Positions 1-5,270 of a stretch of DNA of 8,821 nucleotides are shown piece after piece. Numbering within the stretch: the stretch's first letter is position 1; the number at the start of each line of letters is the position of its first letter. The stretch comes from Candidatus Anderseniibacteriota bacterium (GTDB lineage Bacteria > Patescibacteriota > Andersenbacteria > UBA10190): positions 1-8,821 of the forward strand of contig QIFI01000124.1 in the NCBI GenBank assembly GCA_003229735.1, given 5' to 3'. Both the position numbers and the translations under genes were made by a program. Under the pieces are notes generated by a model. The model did not search any database. It had not been told where the DNA came from and worked only from the letters and a program-made list of their open reading frames with translations.

Positions 1-84
1 CGGCATATTTTCTGGCGCTGGCTCCGGAGCCGCACTCTCTGGCGGCGGTGTTGGTGTTGTTCCTGCTTGGTTATCATTATTCAT
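1..84 (-). CDS. N-terminal fragment of a Pro/Ala/Glu-rich protein (3'-truncated by the window edge)
   Basis: An ATG at 84-82 opens a frame that stays open for 28 codons to the left edge. The visible peptide starts MNNDNQAG and becomes a low-complexity stretch of Pro, Ala, Glu and Thr. It has no hydrophobic segment, so this part is probably a disordered cytoplasmic N-terminus in front of a domain outside the window. It begins 35 bases after the stop of the transketolase C-half gene on the same strand and could be the last visible member of that operon. No Shine-Dalgarno sequence is evident, since the upstream bases are AT-rich. Function cannot be assigned from 28 residues. The start and the reality of the gene rest on the open frame, the position and the composition. 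Confidence 0.55.
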   Translation of the reverse strand, partial: MNNDNQAGTTPTPPPESAAPEPAPENMP

Positions 85-119
85 ATCAATTTTTTAACAT
101 TTAATTATTATCTATTATA

Positions 120-1106
120 TCACATTTTTCTTTTTACTGCTTTCCGCACCGACTTTATTATACCCGTCACATCCATCCCATATTTACTCATTAACTGCTC
201 CGGCTCGCCTGATTCCCCAAACGAATCCGGCATACCCACGAATTCTATCGGCACCGGCCTGGTTTTTGCCAGCAATTCCGCCACCGCTCCCCCTAAGCCC
301 CCGGCCTGCTGATGCTCCTCCCCTACTACCACCGCCCCGCACTCTCTAGCCGCTCTTTCAATAGTTTCTTCGTCCAATGGCTTAATTGAAGGTGAATTAA
401 TCACCCGGCATGATATGCCTTTTTCCACCAATTGATCAGCCGCCAGCATAGCTATATGCACTATCGGTCCGGCCGCCACTATCGCCGCGTCATCTCCCCG
501 GCGAAATATCTGGGCTTTACCCACTTTAAATATAGTGTTTTCACTGGTAAACACCGGTGAAGCCGACCTGGTAAATCTCAAATACACCGGCCCCTTAATA
601 TCCGCCGCCGCCAGCGTAGCCTTACGCGTCTCTTCCATATCACACGGAGCCAGCACTGTCATATTAGGCAATACCCGCGTTATCGCTATATCTTCCAGAG
701 CCTGATGCGTGGCCCCATCCGGCCCCACCGATATTCCGCTATGCGCCCCCGCGAAATTCACATTCACCATATTATAACAAGCCGAGACTCTAATCTGATC
801 CCAGTTTCTGCCCGGACAAAACACCGCGTAAGTGGCCGCGAATGGTATCTTCCCCTGCAGTGCCAACCCCACCGCCACCGTGGCCATATTCTGTTCCGCT
901 ATTCCCATTTGCACAAATCTTTCCGGCCACCGGTCTCTAAATTTACTGGTTCGGGTCGACTCCGACAAGTCAGCGCACAATACTACTACCTGATCGTTCT
1001 TCTCCCCCAACTCCACCAAACCCATTCCATATCCATCCCTAGTCGGTGCCATCTCCACATCCTTATCCAAACTATTTTTCCTCAAATGTGCTTCTCTAGC
1101 TAACAT
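120..1106 (-). CDS. Transketolase C-terminal subunit (pyrimidine-binding plus C-terminal domains)
   Basis: This 328-residue protein is the second half of a split transketolase. It supplies the ThDP pyrimidine-binding domain and the C-terminal domain that pair with the product of the gene upstream to move two-carbon ketol units between pentose, triose and heptose phosphates. Visible motifs are PTRDGYGMGLVELG (21-34), the GIAEQNM block (68-74) whose Glu71 should activate the ThDP aminopyrimidine, AHSGISVGPDGATHQ (121-135), and the GEEHQQAGGLGGAVAE block (262-277) of the C-terminal domain. Length fits stand-alone C-subunits of about 310-330 residues. The ATG at 1106 lacks a good ribosome binding site, but the roughly 20 residues ahead of the conserved core resemble those I recall from CPR homologues. 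It follows the N-half gene by 40 bases. 1-deoxyxylulose-phosphate synthase is the main alternative but is normally one chain, so the split favours transketolase. Confidence 0.93.
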   Translation of the reverse strand: MLAREAHLRKNSLDKDVEMAPTRDGYGMGLVELGEKNDQVVVLCADLSESTRTSKFRDRWPERFVQMGIAEQNMATVAVGLALQGKIPFAATYAVFCPGRNWDQIRVSACYNMVNVNFAGAHSGISVGPDGATHQALEDIAITRVLPNMTVLAPCDMEETRKATLAAADIKGPVYLRFTRSASPVFTSENTIFKVGKAQIFRRGDDAAIVAAGPIVHIAMLAADQLVEKGISCRVINSPSIKPLDEETIERAARECGAVVVGEEHQQAGGLGGAVAELLAKTRPVPIEFVGMPDSFGESGEPEQLMSKYGMDVTGIIKSVRKAVKRKM

Positions 1107-1146
1107 ATTTTAAATAATTATTTTTGTCTTTTAACTTATACCTTTG

Positions 1147-2007
1147 TCAATTTTTCCCGTCCGGCATCCGCAATTGCTTCAACGCCTCCTCCATCTGTTT
1201 ATCTTTTGGCGGTGTCCGCTCCGTCTCCAGTTTTCCCGGTGGTGCTCCATGCCATCGGTAATCATATTCCATAAAATCAACTCCCTTGCCTGCTACCGTA
1301 TGCGCGATAATACACACCGGGCTTTCAATAATCGCCCGGGCCTCCTTGCAGGCATCAATAAAATGTTCAATATTATGCCCGTCCACTTCAATCACGTGCC
1401 AGCCAAAAGCTTCATATCTGTCCCGAAGCGGCTCTTTAGTCATAATATCCTCCGTATTCCCATCAATCTGAATATTATTCCGATCAATAATGTTTGTCAG
1501 ATATTTCAATTTATAGTGGCCCGCGAATTGCACCGCCTCCCAGGTTGATCCTTCATCATGTTCTCCATCCGAGGTCACCACGTAAGTATGATATCTCACA
1601 TTATCCATGGCCGCCGCCAGGGCCGAGCCTGAACCAATAGATAAACCCTGCCCCAGACTGCCCGCCGAAGATTCCAGTCCCGGCAGAGTCAACCGATCTA
1701 AATGGCCCTGCAATCGACTGCCCAATTTCCGCAGGGTTTTCAATTCCTCCACCGGAAAATATCCGGCTCGCGCCATCACCGCGTACCACACCGGATTAGT
1801 ATGGCCGCACGATATATATAATCTATCCCGATCCGGCTTATCGGGATTTTTGGGATCTATATTATCCAGCACGTTGAAATATAAAGCCGTGGCTATATCC
1901 GCCAAATCCAGCGGCCCGGCGCTGTGGCCCGATCCCGCCGCCGTCAGCATCTCAATAATATCCTGCCGCACCGTATTCGCCATCCGCCGCAAATCTTTCA
2001 GCTTCAT
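1147..2007 (-). CDS. Transketolase N-terminal subunit (ThDP pyrophosphate-binding)
   Basis: This 286-residue protein is the thiamine diphosphate pyrophosphate/Mg-binding half of a split transketolase, with its partner encoded just downstream. Motifs in order: GSGHSAGPLD (25-34, the family's GHpGgsLs), SCGHTNPVWYA (66-76), LQGHLDR then LESSAGSLGQGLS (99-123), and the Mg/ThDP motif from SDGEHDEG (146-153) to DRNNIQIDG (175-183), with Asp147 and Asn177 as likely metal ligands. RWHGAPP (251-257) closes the active-site region. The ATG at 2007 is chosen because GGAGAG lies four bases upstream (2012-2017) and MKLKDL matches the usual N-terminus. Upstream starts at 2019 (ATG), 2034 (ATG) and 2037 (TTG) lack comparable sites. 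It is the third gene of the operon, 75 bases after the rpe-like gene. Confidence 0.94.
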   Translation of the reverse strand: MKLKDLRRMANTVRQDIIEMLTAAGSGHSAGPLDLADIATALYFNVLDNIDPKNPDKPDRDRLYISCGHTNPVWYAVMARAGYFPVEELKTLRKLGSRLQGHLDRLTLPGLESSAGSLGQGLSIGSGSALAAAMDNVRYHTYVVTSDGEHDEGSTWEAVQFAGHYKLKYLTNIIDRNNIQIDGNTEDIMTKEPLRDRYEAFGWHVIEVDGHNIEHFIDACKEARAIIESPVCIIAHTVAGKGVDFMEYDYRWHGAPPGKLETERTPPKDKQMEEALKQLRMPDGKN

Positions 2008-2025
2008 TAATCTCTCCATGCCATC

Positions 2026-2031
2026 ATTATA
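2026..2031 (-). promoter_or_regulatory. Candidate internal -10 element ahead of the transketolase N-half
   Basis: A perfect TATAAT lies on the minus strand in the gap after the rpe-like gene. The six following bases end at an in-frame ATG (2019), and the preferred ATG (2007) is 18 bases downstream. The hexamer 17 bases upstream (TCGAGG) matches a -35 box poorly, at 3 of 6. This could be an internal promoter giving a very short or leaderless message for the transketolase pair. It could also be chance in an AT-rich gap. Confidence 0.3.
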
Positions 2032-2082
2032 CATCAAACCACCAACATCCTCGACCTTCAGTCTTTCCCCAATACCCGATGT

Positions 2083-2784
2083 TTACTCCACCGCCGCTTC
2101 CGCCAACAATCTCAATTGCGCTATATTCTCCCCCGGATCCCCCGCTCCAAAAATAGACGTATTGGCGCACAAAATTCTGGCCCCCGCTTTCACATATGGT
2201 TCAACGGTTTCTTTGGCCACGTGTCCATCCACTGCTATAACCAGATCCGGATGCTTATCCCGCCAGGCCCCTATTTTCCTATACACCGTCTGATCTATTG
2301 GCTGGCCGGCAATCCCCGGGTTGTATCCCATAAACAACACATAATCTAAAAACTCCAGATATTCCTCCAGCCGCTCCGTCGGCGTATCCGGGTTTATAGC
2401 CAGCGCCGCTTCGGCTGAAGTTTCATTCTTTAACCTGGTATAAACATCCCGCACATTATCCGATCCGGTAAAAGCCTCCAGGTGAAATATGCACCGAGCC
2501 GGATTCAAATCCACCACGTCATCCATGTAATAAACGGGGTGATGCACCATCATGTGCAGTTCTATCTTGTCGCTATTTATTAACCTCTTAAACCAGTTGA
2601 CCTGGCGAAAAGTTCCATCTCCGGCAAACACTCCATCAGTCACATCAATTTGTACATGCTCGGTCAGATCATGAATCTTAGCCCAATCCTCTTCTATCTT
2701 CTCATAAGTTGATCGCAAAATAGCCGGCACTATCTCGACTGTCATAGCAGTTGTCCGGCTGGCTGACGGACTCCGCGCCGCCAT
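2083..2784 (-). CDS. Divergent ribulose-phosphate 3-epimerase family protein
   Basis: This 233-residue TIM-barrel protein belongs to the RPE family, which interconverts ribulose-5-P and xylulose-5-P. The signatures appear in order: EIVPAILRS (17-25), VQIDVTDGVF (44-53), ELHMMVHHP (75-83), INPDTP (130-135), MGYNPGIAGQ (152-161), IAVDGHV (183-189) and the phosphate-binding end CANTSIFG (206-213). Asp47, His77 and Asp186 match classical metal/catalytic residues. The His of the usual HxDxMDG motif is Gln45, the Met is Thr49, the N-terminal PSIL Ser is Ala, and VDGG is VDGH. It is therefore an RPE-like protein whose metal site is altered. The ATG at 2784 sits one base after the rpiB stop with a weak AAGAG upstream. 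The ATG at 2745 would remove a 13-residue extension and matches the usual family N-terminus, so it remains possible. Confidence 0.82.
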   Translation of the reverse strand: MAARSPSASRTTAMTVEIVPAILRSTYEKIEEDWAKIHDLTEHVQIDVTDGVFAGDGTFRQVNWFKRLINSDKIELHMMVHHPVYYMDDVVDLNPARCIFHLEAFTGSDNVRDVYTRLKNETSAEAALAINPDTPTERLEEYLEFLDYVLFMGYNPGIAGQPIDQTVYRKIGAWRDKHPDLVIAVDGHVAKETVEPYVKAGARILCANTSIFGAGDPGENIAQLRLLAEAAVE

Positions 2785-2785
2785 G

Positions 2786-3244
2786 TTAACACTCTTGCTC
2801 TCTTTCATAATCCGCGATTTTTTTAATTCTTCTTATATATCGCTCCTCCTCCAGAAATTTTTCATCCAGCCAAACCCTGACCACTTTTTTGGCCCCCATT
2901 TCATCAATATACAAAGCCCCCAAAGCCAAAACATTAATGTCGTCATCCCGCCTGGCCGCCCGGGCAATATCCTCGTTATGAATAAACGCCGCCCTCACTC
3001 CCCTGACCTTATCTGCCACTACCGACATCCCCACCCCCGAACCGCATATTAAAATTCCTCGTCTTTCATCCGGCTTTTCCGCCACCGCCCGAGCCACTTT
3101 AATCCCATAATCCGGATAATCATCATTTTTATCAAATTTATCCGGCCCCTCATCAACTACTTCATAGCCCTCTTCTTCCAGCCAATTCCGTAAAACATTC
3201 TTCAGCCTAAACCCATTGTGGTCTGCCGCAATATAAATGGTCAT
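2786..3244 (-). CDS. rpiB: Ribose-5-phosphate isomerase B family (RpiB/LacAB)
   Basis: This 152-residue protein interconverts ribose-5-P and ribulose-5-P, or a related aldose/ketose phosphate pair. It begins MTIYIAADHNGFRLK (family: ADHxGfxLK, with Asp8 and His9) and has YPDYG (43-47). The catalytic-Cys/phosphate motif CGSGVGMSVVADK (67-79) holds Cys67, the expected proton-shuttling base. RAAFIHN (84-90) and NVLALGA (104-110) follow. The classical ReHNdAN motif before NVLALG reads RRDDDIN (98-104), so the His and Asn are both Asp. Length is normal. The ATG at 3244 is chosen because the family begins at this point. The reading frame is open 28 codons further upstream to a TTG at 3328, with no family similarity there. 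It is the first gene of the pentose-phosphate operon and is preceded by a structured leader. Confidence 0.9.
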   Translation of the reverse strand: MTIYIAADHNGFRLKNVLRNWLEEEGYEVVDEGPDKFDKNDDYPDYGIKVARAVAEKPDERRGILICGSGVGMSVVADKVRGVRAAFIHNEDIARAARRDDDINVLALGALYIDEMGAKKVVRVWLDEKFLEEERYIRRIKKIADYEREQEC

Positions 3245-3280
3245 AGCATTACCATTAATCAACGTCAGCCATTGTGCTTG

Positions 3281-3328
3281 CCCCGTAGGGAAAATCTTCA
3301 GATTTTCTCCTTTGGGGATCCGCCCCAA
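3281..3328 (-). promoter_or_regulatory. Structured leader ahead of rpiB with two mutually exclusive hairpins
   Basis: Read on the minus strand, the leader can form a TTGGGG/CCCCAA stem (3328-3323 with 3317-3312, five-base loop). Alternatively, a longer stem pairs the same CCCC (3317-3314) with GGGG (3284-3281) around a perfect seven-bp inner stem GAAAATC/GATTTTC (3307-3301 with 3296-3290, loop TGAA). The two share the CCCC, so they compete. The long stem holds AAAGGAG, a strong Shine-Dalgarno core with no ATG at the right distance and only an in-frame CTG five bases on. There is no U-tract, so it is not a terminator. I do not recognise a known riboswitch class, and function is inferred from geometry only. 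Confidence 0.45.
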
Positions 3329-3370
3329 TATAAATAGTCATTAGGCTAAGTTATTAATAAGAGTGATTTA

Positions 3371-3400
3371 ACTATACCAAAACTCTCACAAAACGGTAAA
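3371..3400 (-). promoter_or_regulatory. Candidate promoter for the rpiB operon
   Basis: On the minus strand, TTTACC (3400-3395, 4 of 6 to TTGACA) is followed after 18 bases by TATAGT (3376-3371, 5 of 6 to TATAAT). Transcription would begin near 3364 and leave a leader of about 120 bases that contains the competing hairpins. It lies in the 169-base divergent gap with the gene starting at 3414. Confidence 0.4.
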
Positions 3401-3413
3401 ATATATACTATCT

Positions 3414-4094
3414 ATGCTCCGCAAAAAACCCAAATCCCCCCAAATAGAAGGCTTGCTTCACCAGGATTCTTTCTCTTCCAAACCAGTGCCCAAGACATTT
3501 TCTTTATCCAAATCTTCGGATTCCAGATCATCTCCTTCCCAAAACTCCATGCAGTCCCTTAAAACCCGTCTCCTCAATAAAATTTCTCATTTTCCGGCTA
3601 AAATACTATATCTATCCAAAATTCAAATTGCCTCCATCCTGATTGCCGCCATCATTATTCTTCTGGGTATTCTATATATTTTCAAATATCAATTCGCCCG
3701 GCCCGGCGATAACAGCCAACTAATCAAAGACACTATTATCACCAATAATACTGAACTGGCCGTAGACATGACCTTTAATCTAACTATAATCATTTTGGGT
3801 CAACCACAAGCCATTCCCAACACTTTCGGCCAAGTCGATAATGGACGAATGATTATTAATTCTAGTACTGATGACGGCACCATTCGCGTCCAGTCACCAA
3901 CCCAGCGAAAATTTTTTCTGACTGATTTCTTTACTGTCTGGGAAGCGCCATTTAACCAGCGATGCATCTTCAGCCGGTGCGCCGATGACAAACGCCAGCT
4001 CGTCATGTATGTCAACGGTGAACCTAATCAGGAATATGAAAAATATCAACTTCAAGACGGCGATGACATCCGTATTATACTAGAGAAACGCTAA
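3414..4094 (+). CDS. Membrane-anchored protein with a C-terminal extracytoplasmic domain (unnamed CPR-type family)
   Basis: This 226-residue protein has a Ser/Pro/Lys-rich, probably disordered cytoplasmic N-terminus (1-65), one transmembrane helix (about 69-90, rich in Ile and Leu) and an extracytoplasmic domain of about 135 residues. That domain contains DDGTIRVQSP (153-162), FFLTDFFTVWEAPF (167-180), Cys184 and Cys189 (possible disulphide), and a terminal YVNGEP...YQLQDGDDIRIIL block (199-223) like a small beta-grasp or Ig-like ending. It resembles an uncharacterised family I recall from CPR genomes, in which HTHD and GxIHVE precede LGdFFxxWG. Those His positions are absent here (see findings). 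Start: there is no Shine-Dalgarno before the ATG. A TATACT (3404-3409) lies four bases upstream, so the message may be nearly leaderless. It is transcribed away from rpiB. No function can be named. Confidence 0.8.
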   Translation: MLRKKPKSPQIEGLLHQDSFSSKPVPKTFSLSKSSDSRSSPSQNSMQSLKTRLLNKISHFPAKILYLSKIQIASILIAAIIILLGILYIFKYQFARPGDNSQLIKDTIITNNTELAVDMTFNLTIIILGQPQAIPNTFGQVDNGRMIINSSTDDGTIRVQSPTQRKFFLTDFFTVWEAPFNQRCIFSRCADDKRQLVMYVNGEPNQEYEKYQLQDGDDIRIILEKR

Positions 4095-4109
4095 CCACAA
4101 ACACCATGT

Positions 4110-4367
4110 TTAAGCACTTGGAGGTGTTGGTCCCGTGGAGGCGGCCGCGTGGTCTTCCAGGCCGCAAGTCTGGCAATCCTTTTTATGCGTAGCTACCAGC
4201 ACTACTGCCGCCGCTCCAATTAACACGTAAACAATCCTGGCCACTGCCGAATCACCCCCTAATATCAAATCAAGTAAATCCAATCTGAACAAACCTACCA
4301 ATCCAAAATTAAGGCCTCCCGCGATTACCAGCCCAAAACTGGTTATATGAACTATCTTATTCTGCAT
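4110..4367 (-). CDS. DUF378 family small two-helix membrane protein
   Basis: This 85-residue protein has two predicted transmembrane helices (about 8-26 and 42-60). The family signature is seen as GGLNFGLVGLF (17-27) and ARIVYVLIGAAAVVLV (43-58). A hydrophilic C-terminus starts HKKDCQTC (61-68) and ends in an Ala/Thr/Pro-rich tail. The CxxC just after the second helix could bind a metal or form a disulphide. DUF378 has no known biochemical role. The ATG at 4367 is chosen because AGGAGGTGA sits directly upstream with about eight bases between GGAGG and the ATG. The frame extends to an ATG at 4418, but those 17 extra residues are polar and the Shine-Dalgarno sequence lies inside them. It ends 15 bases from the convergent gene at 4094, with no clear terminator between. 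Confidence 0.9.
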   Translation of the reverse strand: MQNKIVHITSFGLVIAGGLNFGLVGLFRLDLLDLILGGDSAVARIVYVLIGAAAVVLVATHKKDCQTCGLEDHAAASTGPTPPSA

Positions 4368-4471
4368 CTCAATCACCTCCTCTAAACTGTTTTTATGTCT
4401 ACCATCTGTTTCAATCATACATCTTCCACTCTGTCACGAGTAACCCAAAATGACAGCTTTGATTGACGACC

Positions 4472-4500
4472 TTGTCTCAAATTACAAATAGCCTCATAAA
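4472..4500 (+). promoter_or_regulatory. Candidate promoter giving a leaderless glycosyltransferase message
   Basis: TTGTCT (4472-4477, 4 of 6 to TTGACA) is followed after 17 bases by CATAAA (4495-4500, 4 of 6 to TATAAT), and six bases later comes the ATG at 4507. A start site at the ATG would make the transcript leaderless, which fits the absence of any Shine-Dalgarno sequence here. Both boxes are imperfect. Confidence 0.3.
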
Positions 4501-4506
4501 TAGAAT

Positions 4507-5235
4507 ATGGCCGCTACAAATCACCAAACCCTGCTCATCATTCCCACTCTCAACGAAGCCGATAATATCGTCAAACTCATCAAGGAGTTTCTAGCCCTGC
4601 CCTATCATCTTCAAGTAGTGGTAGCCGACAGTAATTCCCCCGACGGCACCGCCGTCCAGGTAAATTCCGCCTTTGTCGGCAATCCCCATGTCACTTTATT
4701 GCCTTGCGGCCAACGGGGCCGCGGCGCGGCTGTAGTCCATGCCTATAAATGGGTTCTTAGTCATGCCGCCTGCGATGCCATTGCCGTCTGCGATGCCGAC
4801 TTCTCTCATCGACCGGAGGACTTTTCCAGTTTCCTGGCCGCCCTATCTTCCGCCGATATTGTGGTTGGCTCCCGTTACATTTCAGGTAGCACCATCAAAA
4901 ACTGGCCTTTGTCCCGCCGCTTATTCAGCTCCATCGCCAATACCACCGCCCGCCTCCTGCTCAACGTGGGCATCCGTGATTACACTAATGGTTACCGCCT
5001 GGCCACCCGCCAGGCCGTCGCCTCCCTGCCTTTAGACCGACTGGATGCCGACGGTTTTATTCATTTAAGCCAGGAAATATTTTACTGGCATCGTCAGGGT
5101 TTTCGCATTAAAGAAATCCCCATCTGCTTTGTCAATCGCCAGCGCGGCCAATCCAACTTCAAATTTAAACTCATTACCGAATCCATTTCCGTCATTTTTC
5201 ACTTAAGCATGATTCGTTTCGGCCTGATAAAATAA
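4507..5235 (+). CDS. GT2 glycosyltransferase, polyprenol-phosphate mannosyltransferase (DPM1)-like
   Basis: This 242-residue soluble GT-A-fold enzyme probably transfers a sugar from a nucleotide-sugar to a polyprenyl phosphate at the cytoplasmic membrane face. It has LLIIPTLNEADNI (9-21), the nucleotide-binding DSNSPDGT (41-48), GRGAAVVHAY (71-80), the metal-binding DxD within CDADFSHRPEDF (95-106), GSRYISGSTIKNWPLSRR (121-138), the acceptor-side RDYTNGYR (157-164), QEIFYW (189-194), IKEIPI (201-206) and the closing RQRGQSNFKF (211-220, family RxxGxSK). It has no C-terminal membrane helices, as in short DPM1-type enzymes. The sugar and lipid cannot be read from sequence. GRGAAV differs from the more usual GLGtAy. 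The start at 4507 is the only ATG ahead of the core and has no ribosome binding site. Flanking genes are unrelated. Confidence 0.9.
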   Translation: MAATNHQTLLIIPTLNEADNIVKLIKEFLALPYHLQVVVADSNSPDGTAVQVNSAFVGNPHVTLLPCGQRGRGAAVVHAYKWVLSHAACDAIAVCDADFSHRPEDFSSFLAALSSADIVVGSRYISGSTIKNWPLSRRLFSSIANTTARLLLNVGIRDYTNGYRLATRQAVASLPLDRLDADGFIHLSQEIFYWHRQGFRIKEIPICFVNRQRGQSNFKFKLITESISVIFHLSMIRFGLIK

Positions 5236-5260
5236 AAAAACCAGACTTTTCAAATCTGGC
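5234..5260 (-). terminator. Rho-independent terminator after the activase-like gene
   Basis: On the minus strand, CCAGATTT-GAA-AAGTCTGG forms a stem (5259-5241) with one mismatch, followed directly by seven T residues (5240-5234). It lies just past the stop of the gene ending at 5271. On the plus strand the same hairpin follows the glycosyltransferase stop but has only a short CTTTGGG after it, so it should work mainly for the minus strand. The T-tract overlaps the last bases of the glycosyltransferase stop codon. Confidence 0.75.
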
Positions 5261-5270
5261 TTTGGGAAAA

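Noticed and set aside
120..122. Alternative genetic code with UGA as Gly (Gracilibacteria/SR1)
   Set aside because: TGA ends the transketolase C-half at its expected length, and no gene here needs UGA to be read through.
67..312. 81-residue plus-strand ORF near the left edge
   Set aside because: It is antisense to the end of the transketolase C-half and to the start of the Pro-rich gene, both better supported.
1607..2293. 228-residue plus-strand ORF antisense to the transketolase N-half and rpe-like genes
   Set aside because: It is the complement of two well-supported genes. Its peptide is Ser/Pro-rich with no recognisable domain, as expected of a shadow.
3281..3328. The rpiB leader as a known riboswitch (TPP, c-di-GMP, preQ1, fluoride and guanidine classes considered)
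   Set aside because: None of the conserved core sequences of those classes is present. Only generic competing hairpins can be supported.
4095..4140. AACACC/GGTGTT pairing between the convergent genes as a terminator
   Set aside because: The loop is about 20 bases, there is no T-tract on either strand, and the pairing lies mostly in coding sequence.
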